From DASUAS01 sp963809795 (GTDB lineage: Bacteria; Actinomycetota; Acidimicrobiia; IMCC26256; DASPTH01): a stretch of DNA of 64,000 nt. Made by a program: the position numbers and the translations under genes. The stretch is from assembly GCA_963809795.1 (NCBI GenBank), contig CAWELN010000009.1:503938-567937 (forward strand). The letters are read 5' to 3'. This document shows positions 17,320-26,323 of the stretch, piece after piece. A model generated the notes under the pieces. It worked only from the letters and a program-made list of their open reading frames with translations, did no database searches and had not been told where the DNA came from. Numbering within the stretch: position 1 is the stretch's first letter; each line of letters starts with the position of its first letter.

Positions 17320-17350
17320 AACCTAGAACTTCAAGTTGACTTGAAGTCAA
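17320..17350 (-). promoter_or_regulatory. SoxR-type promoter: -35, 19-bp spacer, -10 for the minus-strand operon
   Basis: On the minus strand TTGACT (17350-17345) and TAGGTT (17325-17320) are separated by 19 bases. This is the overlong spacer that MerR-family activators untwist. The SoxR box lies inside the spacer. It drives the luciferase-domain and quinone-reductase genes. On the plus strand TTGACT (17336-17341) could serve soxR itself. Confidence 0.8.
17329..17346. promoter_or_regulatory. SoxR box (18-bp palindrome)
   Basis: CTTCAAGT TG ACTTGAAG is a perfect 8+2+8 dyad and matches the classic SoxR operator CCTCAAGTTAACTTGAGG at 15 of 18 positions. It lies between the soxR start and the divergent operon. 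Confidence 0.9.
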
Positions 17351-17377
17351 GGTTTGTTCGGTCTACCGTTGTTCGCG

Positions 17378-17836
17378 GTGGACCACGAGCTGACCATCGG
17401 CGAGCTGAGCGACCGCACCGGCGTCGCGGCGTCGGCGCTCCGGTTCTACGAGACCGAGGGCCTGATCCACGCCAACCGGTCCTCCGGGGGCCAGCGCCGG
17501 TACCCGCGCGACACGATCCGCCGGGTCTCGTTCGTCCGCGTCGCCCAGGAGGTGGGCCTGAGCCTGGCCGAGGTCCGCGCCGCGCTGGAGTCACTCCCCC
17601 AGCACCGGACGCCCACGGCGAAGGACTGGGAGCGCCTGTCGCGCTCCTGGCGCCCCCGACTCGACGCCCAGATCGCCATGCTGGAACGCCTCCGCGACCG
17701 GCTGCACGGCTGCATCGGTTGCGGGTGCCTGTCGCTCGGCTTCTGCCGCCTCCTGAACCCCGACGACGAAGCCGCGGCGCGCGGCCCGGGCCCGCGCTAC
17801 ATCCTGGATGCCGAAGGGCCGCCCGCGCGCCCCTGA
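17378..17836 (+). CDS. soxR: SoxR redox-sensing MerR-family activator
   Basis: A 152-residue regulator, close to the E. coli SoxR length of 154. The N-terminal MerR helix-turn-helix reads LTIGELSDRTGVAASALRFY. The C-terminal [2Fe-2S] cluster motif CIGCGCLSLGFC has the exact C-x2-C-x-C-x5-C spacing, so it should be redox-active. The GTG start at 17378 fits the family N-terminus. Its operator lies in the divergent gap. In actinobacteria SoxR responds to redox-active natural products rather than superoxide (family knowledge), which fits the quinone-reductase target. Confidence 0.95.
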   Translation: MDHELTIGELSDRTGVAASALRFYETEGLIHANRSSGGQRRYPRDTIRRVSFVRVAQEVGLSLAEVRAALESLPQHRTPTAKDWERLSRSWRPRLDAQIAMLERLRDRLHGCIGCGCLSLGFCRLLNPDDEAAARGPGPRYILDAEGPPARP

Positions 17837-17948
17837 AGCGGCTCGCTCAACGGGTCGTCAACACCGCGCGACCATCGCTGACATGCGCACCCGGCTTCTT
17901 TAGACTCCGGCGTCGAAGCGGGCGAGGAACCAACCTGAGTGAGGCAGG

Positions 17949-18356
17949 ATGGAAACTCGTCGAATACGTCGTCTCGCGCAACGCCGGATGCGCCGCACCG
18001 TGCTGGTCGTCACCTCCATCGGGCTGCTCGGCCTCGGTGTCGGTCTGGCCCTCCCGCGCAGTGCCCCGATGTCGGCGCTCCTGGTCGTCATCGCCGTCGT
18101 GAGCCTGGTTGCCGTCACCACGCGCACGGATGCGCTGGCGCCCAGTCACAGCCTGAACGGGGTGGTGCGACTGCCGACCACCGCCGCGGTCTCCGCGACC
18201 TTGGACTCGTTCCGGTCGCGGATCGTCGGTACCACGCAGGGGCTCCGGCAGCGAGCACCGCAACCGTCGCCCCTTGCTCCGTACGTGCTCGACTACGGGC
18301 CCGACGAGTTCGTCCGGCCGATCGACGTCAACGCGCCCGACCACTCCATGAACTGA
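17949..18356 (+). CDS. Small two-helix membrane protein, unknown function
   Basis: A 135-residue protein with an Arg-rich N-terminus (METRRIRRLAQRRMRR), two hydrophobic segments (TVLVVTSIGLLGLGVGLAL and MSALLVVIAVVSLVAV) and an extramembrane C-terminal half ending LDYGPDEFVRPIDVNAPDH. A GAGGCAGG site precedes the ATG. No family recognised. It is convergent with the hydrolase gene downstream. Confidence 0.6.
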   Translation: METRRIRRLAQRRMRRTVLVVTSIGLLGLGVGLALPRSAPMSALLVVIAVVSLVAVTTRTDALAPSHSLNGVVRLPTTAAVSATLDSFRSRIVGTTQGLRQRAPQPSPLAPYVLDYGPDEFVRPIDVNAPDHSMN

Positions 18357-18375
18357 CCGCCCGAACCGAGCGCGC

Positions 18376-19227
18376 TCAGGTCGACGTCGCGTTCGCCCAG
18401 TCCGCCAGCTGCGGCGCCAGGAGCGGCCACCGCTCGAAGCCCTGCCAGAGGCCGCGCGCCCGATCGATCCACTCGGTGTCCGGCCACGGCGGTTCGACGA
18501 GCTGGGCGTTCGGGAGCAGCGCCGCGAGCTGCTCGGACGTCTCGCGCGGGTGGTTGAAATCGGACGCGCCGCTGCGGAACACCAGCGCCGGGAGGTCGAG
18601 CCGGCGGGCGTCGTCGTCGGGCAGGCCCGGGACGAGCTCGCCGGTGCAGCTGCAGTACGCGGCCATCCACCGCTCCATCGTGGCGATGAACTCCTGCGGG
18701 TCCTGCGCGAGGATCCGGTCGCGGTTCGCCGGATGGCGCGCCACCACCTCCTCCCAGCTGGGGAGGGCCGCCACCGCTTCCATGCCCCCGTTCCACGCCG
18801 CCGGCACCGACGGCGCGCAGTAGTAGTTGGCCAGCGACAGCAGTCCGAACACGCCGCCGCTGATCCACCAGACGGCCACCGCGGCGGCGACGTCGCGGTG
18901 GCGGCTCGCCGCGAGCAGCGACACCCGCGAGCCACCCGAGCCGCCCACGATCACCGCCGGCGCCAGGTCGAGCCGGCGGAGCAACCCGGCGAGGACGTCG
19001 GCCTGCATCTCGGACTCCGACTCGCCGCGGAAGCACACCTCGGACTCCCCGCAGTTGGGTCGGTCCCAGATGACGACGCGGTTGCCGTGCTCGGCCAGGG
19101 CGACCGCGAGCTCACGGACCCCCGGATAGTCCTTGCTGAAGCGACCGCCGGGCGTCACGATCCAGGGTCGTCCCTCACCGATGACCTCGTAGGCGATGGA
19201 CACTCCGTCGATTTCGGTCCTGGGCAT
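18376..19227 (-). CDS. Alpha/beta-fold hydrolase
   Basis: A 283-residue hydrolase of the epoxide hydrolase/esterase superfamily. PWIVTPGGRFSKDYPG forms the oxyanion region, RVVIWDRPNCGESEV the conserved strand-loop, VIVGGSGGSRVSLL the nucleophile elbow (GxSGG) and LPALVFRSGASDFNHP the acid region. The canonical C-terminal catalytic His is less clear (PPWPDTEWIDRA occupies that region). Divergent from the cyclase-ATPase gene. Substrate unknown. Confidence 0.85.
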   Translation of the reverse strand: MPRTEIDGVSIAYEVIGEGRPWIVTPGGRFSKDYPGVRELAVALAEHGNRVVIWDRPNCGESEVCFRGESESEMQADVLAGLLRRLDLAPAVIVGGSGGSRVSLLAASRHRDVAAAVAVWWISGGVFGLLSLANYYCAPSVPAAWNGGMEAVAALPSWEEVVARHPANRDRILAQDPQEFIATMERWMAAYCSCTGELVPGLPDDDARRLDLPALVFRSGASDFNHPRETSEQLAALLPNAQLVEPPWPDTEWIDRARGLWQGFERWPLLAPQLADWANATST

Positions 19228-19289
19228 GCTCGGACGGTAACGCGAGTCGACCGACCGGTGGATCGGCGGTGCCGCCTACCCTCTCGGGC

Positions 19290-22043
19290 GTGAACCAACG
19301 CTCGGCGGGAACGGTGACGTTTCTCTTCACCGATCTCGAGGGTTCCACGCGTCTCTGGGAAGACTTCCCCGACGCGATGCAGGACGCCCTCGCCCGGCAC
19401 GACGCGCTCCTCCGGGACGCGATCCTGGCCGGCAACGGGCGCATCGTGAAGATGCGGGGCGACGGCGTGCACGCGGTGTTCGGCAGTGCGCACGACGCTC
19501 TGGGCGCGGCGGCCGGTGCCCAACGGGCGATCTCCGCGGAACCGTGGGGCGTGACCGGGCCCCTCCGGGTTCGGATCGGCGTGCACACCGGTGACGCCGA
19601 GCTCCGCGAGGGCGACTACTACGGCACCGCCGTGAACCGCGCCGCACGACTGATGGACGCCGCGAGCGGAGGACAGATCCTCGTCTCGCTCGCCACGGAG
19701 GAGCTTGCCCGCGACACGCTCGACCACGGTCTGGAGTTCGTCGACCTGGGCGAGCACCGGTTGCGCAACCTCGCTCGGGCCGAGCGGGTCTTCCAGCTGG
19801 CGGGGCCGGGGTTGCCGGACGACGTCGAACCGCCCACCTGGCTCGACGTCGTTCCCGGAAACCTCCCGTTGCAGGTCACGTCCTTCGTCGGACGCGAGGA
19901 CGCGGTCGTCGAGATCGCCGGCGCCGTCCGGACCGGCCCGCTGGTGACGATCACCGGCACCGGCGGCGTCGGCAAGACCCGGCTCGCGCTGCAGATCGCG
20001 GGGCGCATGCTCGACGACTACCGCGACGGCGCGTGGATCTGCGAGCTCGGCGTGGCGAACGAGGAAGCCGAGGCCATCCAGGTGATCGCCACCTCGCTCG
20101 GCGTCACTCCTCGTCCGGGGATGTCGCTCGAGGCGAGCATCGTCGAGTTCCTGCGCACGAAGCAGCTCCTGCTGGTGCTCGACAACTGCGAGCACCTCCT
20201 GGAGGTCTCGGCGCGCTTCGCCGAGCGCGTCATTCGCGGGTGTCCTGACGTCCGCGTCCTCGCGACCAGCCGCGAAGGTCTGGCGGTGCACGGCGAGCAG
20301 ATCCGCCCGCTCCGATCGCTCACGATGTCAGCGTCCGACGCACCCGACGACGCCGCGCCGAGCGACGCCACGCTTCTGTTCGTCGACCGGGCCTCGGCGG
20401 CGCGGCCGGGCTTCTCCGTGGACTCGGGCAATTCCCGGGCGATCGCGGAGATCTGCCGGCGCCTCGACGGCATCCCGCTCGCGATCGAGCTCGCGGCGGC
20501 GCGGGTCGTGAGCATGAACCCCGACGAGATCGTCACCTTGCTCGACGAGCGGTTCCGGCTGCTCACCGGCGGTCGCCGCGGCGCGGTCGAGCGTCACCAG
20601 ACCCTCCGGGCCGCGGTCGAATGGTCGTACTCGCTCCTCACCCCGGTGGAGCAGCGGGTCTTCGCCCGCTTGAGCGTGTTCTCGGGCAGCTTCTCCGGGA
20701 CCGACGCCACCGCCGTGGTCACCGGTGACGGCGTCGACACCTGGGACGCGATCGAGACCATCGGCGGCCTGGTGACCAAGTCGATGGTGAACACCGACGA
20801 AGCCCCCGATGGATCGATGCGCTACCGGTTGCTCGAGACCCTTCGGCAGTTCGCGCTCGACCGACTCGCCGACATCGACGACCCGGATGCATGGCGCCGG
20901 CGCCATGCGGTCCACTTCGCCGAGTTCGCGGAGCTCGCCGGCGACGGGTTCCTCGGCTCCGAGGAGCTCGCCTGGCGACCGCGCACGATGATCGAGCTCG
21001 ACAATCTGCGGATCGCGGTGGCCTGGAGCCTCGACCGCGGAGATCAAACCGACCGCGAGCTCGCGATCCGCATCGTCGCCGGCCTGAGCAACGAGGCGAA
21101 CGCGGGCTCCAGCCTCGGAGTCGGTTCGTGGTCCGAGCGTGCCCTCCCCTTCGTCGATGCGACCACCCCCGAGCGCCGGGCGGCGGTGCTGAGCGCAGCA
21201 TCGTGGAACGCGCTCTTCGGCGGTGACCTCGAGCTGGCGCGCGACCGAGCGCACGCGGTGTTGGGCATCGAACCCCGCGGCTTCGTCCGCGCCGCCACCT
21301 ACGTGCTGCTCTCCTACATCGCCGCGATCCAACAGGACTACGACCGCGTGGCCGCCACGCTGGCCGAAGGGCTCGCGGTCACCGAAGCCGATGAGGGCGA
21401 TCACGCCCTCGTCTCCCGAGTGACCCTGCTCATGGCGAGCGCCGGGATGCGCGTCCTCGGCGGCGACGACTCCCCTGAGGCGCAGCGCACCGCCGACGAG
21501 GCCCTACGCGCGGCACGGGAGAGTGGACATCCCACCTCGATCGCGAATGCGCTCTTCGTGAGTGTGTTCGGGATCTGGAGGACCGATCCGGCGCGCGCGG
21601 CGGCGATCATGGACGAGAGCATCGCGCTCGTCCGTCGCGGTGCCAGCGGCGTGGTGTTCGGACTGCTCCTCGCCGTCCGAGCCGTCGCGTATGCGGAAGC
21701 CGGCGACCACGCTCGCGCGCGGGCGCACCTCCGCGAGTCGATCGCGTTCAGCACCGACCGGGGCGACTCCCCGACGGTGGCGACGGCGGTGGACTACGGC
21801 ATCCAGGTCATGTCCGCGCTCGGCGAATTGGACGATGCGGCGGTGCTCGCCGGCGCGATCAGCACTCCGCAGCTCTCGCCGATCGACAGTCTTCCCGCTC
21901 GGGAGCGCACCCGCCGCGATGACGCGTTGGTTCGGACGCGGGCTGCCTTGGGTGACGAGGCCTACGAAGCCCTGTTCGCCCGAGGTGCCGCCATGTCGTT
22001 CGACGAGGTGTGCCGCTACGTGGTGCGTGCGCTCGAGACGTGA
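19290..22043 (+). CDS. Adenylate cyclase-like domain fused to LAL/AfsR-type ATPase and TPR-like region
   Basis: A 917-residue signalling protein. The class III cyclase domain occupies about residues 5-175: TFLFTDLEGSTRLWE (metal Asp), KMRGDGVHAVF (Lys and second Asp) and TAVNRAARLM (Asn/Arg), so all catalytic residues look present. An ATPase module follows with Walker A TGTGGVGKTRLAL (about 225) and Walker B LLLVLDNCEHLL. The C-terminal about 450 residues are helical-repeat-like, with no LuxR or BTAD DNA-binding domain. Probably a cAMP-producing sensor rather than a transcription factor. GTG at 19290 chosen; the cyclase domain starts seven residues later. Confidence 0.88.
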   Translation: MNQRSAGTVTFLFTDLEGSTRLWEDFPDAMQDALARHDALLRDAILAGNGRIVKMRGDGVHAVFGSAHDALGAAAGAQRAISAEPWGVTGPLRVRIGVHTGDAELREGDYYGTAVNRAARLMDAASGGQILVSLATEELARDTLDHGLEFVDLGEHRLRNLARAERVFQLAGPGLPDDVEPPTWLDVVPGNLPLQVTSFVGREDAVVEIAGAVRTGPLVTITGTGGVGKTRLALQIAGRMLDDYRDGAWICELGVANEEAEAIQVIATSLGVTPRPGMSLEASIVEFLRTKQLLLVLDNCEHLLEVSARFAERVIRGCPDVRVLATSREGLAVHGEQIRPLRSLTMSASDAPDDAAPSDATLLFVDRASAARPGFSVDSGNSRAIAEICRRLDGIPLAIELAAARVVSMNPDEIVTLLDERFRLLTGGRRGAVERHQTLRAAVEWSYSLLTPVEQRVFARLSVFSGSFSGTDATAVVTGDGVDTWDAIETIGGLVTKSMVNTDEAPDGSMRYRLLETLRQFALDRLADIDDPDAWRRRHAVHFAEFAELAGDGFLGSEELAWRPRTMIELDNLRIAVAWSLDRGDQTDRELAIRIVAGLSNEANAGSSLGVGSWSERALPFVDATTPERRAAVLSAASWNALFGGDLELARDRAHAVLGIEPRGFVRAATYVLLSYIAAIQQDYDRVAATLAEGLAVTEADEGDHALVSRVTLLMASAGMRVLGGDDSPEAQRTADEALRAARESGHPTSIANALFVSVFGIWRTDPARAAAIMDESIALVRRGASGVVFGLLLAVRAVAYAEAGDHARARAHLRESIAFSTDRGDSPTVATAVDYGIQVMSALGELDDAAVLAGAISTPQLSPIDSLPARERTRRDDALVRTRAALGDEAYEALFARGAAMSFDEVCRYVVRALET

Positions 22044-22068
22044 GCGTGTCGAGGACGAGGTGACGCCA

Positions 22069-23433
22069 TCAGAAGCCGAGGTCGAGGATCGGCTGCTCGA
22101 ACGGGTAGACGTTCACCGCGCGCACCGCGGGGAGCAGCTGCTCGTGGGGACGGCCGGCGAGGAAGCCGTCGATGGTCCGTTCGAAGTTGGAGATGTGCCC
22201 TTCGAGGCCGCTCGACAGGCGCATGTACTCGAAGCCCTTCGCGTGCAGGCCCTTCTGCTGTCGTGGGAGGTTCGAGAAGTCCTGGGCGGGGATCGCCGGC
22301 CACCGCGGGTCGTCGCACTCCCACACCTCGGGCGGCGTGGGTCGCACCTGCTCGTCCCCCTCGGCGAAGCGCGCCAGCGACCAGATCTCCATCAGGGTCT
22401 CCTCCGGTGCCAGCGGGCGGAACCGGTAGGCGGAGGCGCCGCTGTACATCGGGAGCACGAAGTAGTGCGGGAAGCCCTGGAAGAACGTCAGGTTGATCCC
22501 CAGCTCGTCGAGCTCGTTGAGGTCGGGGATGTCGTGGCCCGCTTCCCGGTGCCAGCGCACGACGGCGTCGTTGAGCGTGCGGTTCCAGGTGGCCATCGCC
22601 AGCGACGGGTCGGCCGGGAGCTCCACGCCGCGCAGGCTCTCGGCGATGCGCACGTCGTCGGCATGACACATGCCGTCCATGCCGTCACTCATGGCGCGGA
22701 GGTACTGGATGTCGGCGTCGATGAAGGCCTGCGGGTCGAACGGCGTCCCTTCGCGTAGCCCGAAGCGCGTGGGGATGACGAGTTGCGGGTGGGTCTGCAC
22801 CACGTGGTACATCTCCACGAACGCTTCGATGGCGAGCTTCCAGTTCACCGGGAGGCGGCACGCGTACCACTTCTCGGCCCGCATCGACGCCACCTTCCAC
22901 GCGTCGAGGGTCGTGGCGGCGGGTTCGAGGGAGTCGCGCACCGGAGGGGCGTCGTGGTCGAAGTTGATCCACGCGCACCCGCCCCACATCTCGCACCGCA
23001 CCGACCTCAGATCGAGGTCCTCCTCCACGAGGTTGTGCTCGGCGAAGGTCCGCCGTTGCGTGACCGCGGCGTTCTTGCCGTCGAGCCCGTAGCGCCACCC
23101 GTGGAACGGGCACTGGAACGCGCGTGCACAGGTCCCACTGCCCTGGACGATCTTGACGCCGCGATGGCGGCAGGCGTTCTGGAACGCGACGACGCCCATG
23201 TCGTCGGTGCGCAGGACGATGACCGACTGGTCGAGGAACTCGTACTCCACGAAGTCGTGCGGCTGGGGGATCTCCTCCAGCCGGCAGGCCATCTGCCAGA
23301 CCCGCGGCCACAGCTGCTCGGCTTCCATCGCGTAGAAGTCCGGGTCGAGGTAGCGCTGCTTGGGGACCCGGTCGGGGTGCTCCATCGCGTAGGGCACGGG
23401 CGAGGCCGACCACTTCTGCTCCACGACCGCCAT
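22069..23433 (-). CDS. Rieske aromatic-ring-hydroxylating oxygenase, alpha subunit
   Basis: A 454-residue Rieske non-heme iron oxygenase. The N-terminal Rieske domain has CRHRG (about residue 88) and CPFHGWRYGLDG for the [2Fe-2S] cluster. The catalytic domain has AIEAFVEMYHVVQTHPQ with the Fe-binding His pair. No beta subunit, ferredoxin or reductase gene is adjacent, so electron-transfer partners are elsewhere. Divergent from the BVMO gene with the TetR-type operator between them. Expected to hydroxylate a ring or aliphatic carbon early in the island's catabolic route. Confidence 0.92.
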   Translation of the reverse strand: MAVVEQKWSASPVPYAMEHPDRVPKQRYLDPDFYAMEAEQLWPRVWQMACRLEEIPQPHDFVEYEFLDQSVIVLRTDDMGVVAFQNACRHRGVKIVQGSGTCARAFQCPFHGWRYGLDGKNAAVTQRRTFAEHNLVEEDLDLRSVRCEMWGGCAWINFDHDAPPVRDSLEPAATTLDAWKVASMRAEKWYACRLPVNWKLAIEAFVEMYHVVQTHPQLVIPTRFGLREGTPFDPQAFIDADIQYLRAMSDGMDGMCHADDVRIAESLRGVELPADPSLAMATWNRTLNDAVVRWHREAGHDIPDLNELDELGINLTFFQGFPHYFVLPMYSGASAYRFRPLAPEETLMEIWSLARFAEGDEQVRPTPPEVWECDDPRWPAIPAQDFSNLPRQQKGLHAKGFEYMRLSSGLEGHISNFERTIDGFLAGRPHEQLLPAVRAVNVYPFEQPILDLGF

Positions 23434-23474
23434 GCGGCGCTCCTCCCCTTCGGAGTACCTTGTCGCGTCGTTAG

Positions 23475-23492
23475 ACTAACCGGTCGGTACAA
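23475..23492. promoter_or_regulatory. TetR-type operator copy a (Rieske/BVMO gap)
   Basis: ACTAACCG GT CGGTACAA. The right arm is identical to the island consensus TTGnACCG-N2-CGGTACAA; the left arm matches 4 of 8 (its last four bases). It lies 42 bases before the Rieske start and 24 before the BVMO ATG. Confidence 0.7.
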
Positions 23493-23515
23493 GTCTCCCG
23501 GGGGCCGCGCAACCC

Positions 23516-25142
23516 ATGGAACCGCCCGCAGCCGACGTCGACGTCCTGGTCGTCGGGGCCGGCATCACCGGCCTCTACCAGCTCTATCGCGGCGCGCGAG
23601 GCCGGCTTCTCGGTGGTGCTGCTCGAGGCCGGCGGCGGGGTCGGCGGGACGTGGTTCTGGAACCGCTACCCCGGCGCGCGGTTCGACTCGGAGAGCTACA
23701 CCTACGGCTACCTGTTCTCGAAGGAGCTCTTCGAGGAGTGGGAATGGCAGGAGCACTTCGCCGGGCAGCCGGAGACCGAGCGCTACCTCAACCACGTGGT
23801 CGACCGGTTCGACCTCCGGCGCCACATCCGCTTCGACGCACCGGTCACGTCGGCGGTGTGGGACGAGACGTCGGCCACGTGGGTCGTGACGGCCGGGGAC
23901 GGCAGCGAGCTCCGCGCCCGCTTCCTCGTCGCCGCGACCGGTGTGCTCTCGGTGCCGTACCTTCCCGACGTGCCGGGACGTGAGGGGTTCGGCGGCACGC
24001 AGCACCACACCGGCCGCTGGCCGGCGGAACCCGTCGACTTCACCGGCAAGCGCGTCGCGGTCATCGGCACGTCGTCGAGCGGCGTGCAGGTGGTCCCGAC
24101 GATCCTCGACGACGTCGAGCACATCACCGTGTACCAGCGCACCGCCAACTGGTGCACTCCGCTCAACAACCGCCCGATCACTCCCGAGGAGCAGGCCGAG
24201 CTCAGGGCCGGCTTCGAAGCGCTGCGCGAGACGCTGAACACGTCGCTCAGCGGCTTCGCCCACCCGGTGAACGAGCGCGCGGCATTCGACGATTCCGAGG
24301 CCGAGCGGCGGGCGCTCTTCGAGAAGTTGTGGAACAGCCCGGGCTTCATGAAGCTCACGAGCAACTACTACGACCTGCTCTTCAACGAGGCGGCGAACGA
24401 CGAGTTCTGCGCGTTCATCGCCGAGAAGATCCGCGGCATCGTGCGAGACCCCGACACCGCGGAGCGGTTGATCCCGAAGGACCATCGGTTCGGCGGGAAG
24501 CGGCCTCCGTTCGTCAACGGGTACTTCGAGGCGTTCAACGACCCGAAGGTGTCGCTGGTCGATCTCCGGGAGACGCCCATCGTCCGGGTCACCGAGACCG
24601 GGATCGAGACGACCGACGGTGTGCGGGACTTCGACATCATCGTGTGGGCGACCGGCTTCGACTTCGGGACCGGCGCGCTCAGCCGCATGGGGATCCGTGG
24701 CCGCGACGGGCTCCCGCTCACCGAGCACTGGGCGGACGGCCCGTCCACCTTCCTCGGCCTGCAGACCCGCGGGTTCCCGAACTTCTTCTTCCCCGGCGGC
24801 CCCCACGCCGCCGCCGGCAACAACCCGCGCTACAACGGCGACCTGGTCGACATCGTCACCGACACGCTGCTCTACGCGACCGAACACGGCTACGACGTCA
24901 TCGAGGTGAGCGAAGCGGCCGAGGCGCGATGGACGAGGATGGTCGACAAGGGCGCGGCCGTCACCACGTTCGGGACGATCGGTCAGTACGTGGGATCGAA
25001 CATCCCGGGCAAGCCGCGGCGATACCTGCTCAACACGGGGGGCCGCCTGAAGCTCTTCGAGATCAGTGCCGACGTGGTGGCCGACGACTACCGGGCCTAC
25101 GAGATGTCGAAGGCGCCCGAACCGGCCGGGGACCCGGCCTGA
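23516..25142 (+). CDS. Type I Baeyer-Villiger monooxygenase (one frameshift)
   Basis: A 541-residue FAD/NADPH monooxygenase once one extra G at about 23591 is removed; VLVVGAGITGLYQLY is in one frame and SVVLLEAGGGVGGTWFWNRY onwards in another. The Baeyer-Villiger fingerprint FxGxxxHxxxWP is exact (FGGTQHHTGRWP, about residue 165). The NADPH Rossmann motif is VIGTSSSGVQ, and the ATGFDFGTG motif is present. Such enzymes turn ketones into esters or lactones. In context it probably opens a cyclic or side-chain ketone made by the oxygenases of the island. Confidence 0.9.
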
Positions 25143-25144
25143 GC

Positions 25145-25183
25145 CTTCAGACCGGCGTTCTTCAGACTGGCGTTCTTCAGACC
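25145..25183. repeat. 15-bp tandem repeat at the BVMO/cyclase 3' junction
   Basis: Two 15-base units (CTTCAGACCGGCGTT and CTTCAGACTGGCGTT) plus a 9-base partial third unit. It lies between convergent stops and runs into the end of the cyclase gene (stop at 25177). Probably slippage-prone and of no clear function. Confidence 0.6.
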
Positions 25184-26235
25184 GTGGCGATCGCGGTGAC
25201 CGGGGAACCCACGATGCCGGGCAGCCGCAGCGGCGGCGCGGTGAGCAGGAAGCGGCTCCGGTCGTGCTCGCGCAACCACGTCGCGAGCTCGTCGAGGTAC
25301 CACATCTCACCGAGCGGGACGCCGAGCTTGAACAGGCAGAGGTGGTGGATCGGCAGCAGCGTGCGCTTGCCGTCGACCAACGGAGAACCGCCGAGCATCG
25401 CCTCGACCGCGTAGTTGTCGGCGATCAGCGCCGAGATCCGCGACTCCGCGATCCACTCCAGCAACGATTCGTCGCGCGGGTCGAGCGCGGGACACATCCG
25501 GTGGATCTTCACCGGGTCGGGCTCCTTGTTCCACTCGAGCACCTGGGTGGCGAAACCGGTGTGGAGCAGGAGCATGTCGCCGGGCTCGACCACCACGCCG
25601 TCGGCCGCCATGATCTCCTGGAGCGTCGCGAGCTTGACGGCCTGCGCCTCGCGGCCCAGGTGGTGCACGAGGTCGACGAGGACGCCCCGCCCCTGTACGC
25701 CGTGGAACGCCATGTGCTCGAGCCCGAGGTGGTGCGCGAAACATGCGTGCCCGGCACCGTCACCGCGCGCATCGGCATCGGGCCCGACGAGGTCGACGCC
25801 GGCGCGGTAGCCGTTGTAGTAGACGGACTCGGCGACGCCGTCGCCGTCGGCGTCGAACTCGGCACCCACGTGCGCGAGCGAGTCCCACTGCGTGGAGTAC
25901 TGCAACCAGAGCGTCACCTGGTCGTCGGACCACACGTCGTAGAAGGTGTCGTCTCCCTCGCGCATCTCGCGCATCAGGGCGTTGTAGAAGACCTCAGGCT
26001 TGCCCTGCATGTCCTCGGTCGGCGCGAGGCGCGGTGGGTAGCGGCGCTGGTTCAGGGCGGTGCCGCCGGGATAGTCGAGCGGCAGGCTCAGGCAGAAGGT
26101 CTCGCCGGTCTGCACCTCCCGCACGCCCTCGAGGACCTTCTCGGGGGTCAGCAGGTTGATGCGCCCGAGCTCGTCGTCGTCGCCCCAGTCGCCCCAGGTG
26201 GAGCCTTCCGGGCGCTGGGTCCACCGCTTCGCCAC
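25177..26235 (-). CDS. Cyclase-family (kynurenine formamidase-like) hydrolase
   Basis: A 352-residue protein of the cyclase family (PF04199-like) metal-dependent hydrolases. The metal region reads TQWDSLAHVG, the version found in a longer actinobacterial/fungal subgroup in place of HSGTHxD. FAHHLGLEHMAFHGVQGRG and GDMLLLHTGF are further family segments. The GTG start (26235) follows GAGGGGG. Likely roles are opening a lactone or amide or dehydrating a hydroxy acid, so it could act on the BVMO product (inference). Divergent from the amidohydrolase with an operator between. Confidence 0.85.
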   Translation of the reverse strand: MAKRWTQRPEGSTWGDWGDDDELGRINLLTPEKVLEGVREVQTGETFCLSLPLDYPGGTALNQRRYPPRLAPTEDMQGKPEVFYNALMREMREGDDTFYDVWSDDQVTLWLQYSTQWDSLAHVGAEFDADGDGVAESVYYNGYRAGVDLVGPDADARGDGAGHACFAHHLGLEHMAFHGVQGRGVLVDLVHHLGREAQAVKLATLQEIMAADGVVVEPGDMLLLHTGFATQVLEWNKEPDPVKIHRMCPALDPRDESLLEWIAESRISALIADNYAVEAMLGGSPLVDGKRTLLPIHHLCLFKLGVPLGEMWYLDELATWLREHDRSRFLLTAPPLRLPGIVGSPVTAIATV

Positions 26236-26249
26236 GCCGTCCCCCTCGT

Positions 26250-26267
26250 CTGTACCGACCGGTTGGT
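26250..26267. promoter_or_regulatory. TetR-type operator copy b (cyclase/amidohydrolase gap)
   Basis: CTGTACCG AC CGGTTGGT. The left arm matches the TTGTACCG consensus at 7 of 8. A second half-site CGGTACAC follows at 26279-26286, so two dimers could bind. Confidence 0.7.
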
Positions 26268-26323
26268 TGACGATCCGGCGGTACACTAACGCGGCCGGAA
26301 ACGCAGCGCTCAGGGGGTCTCGC

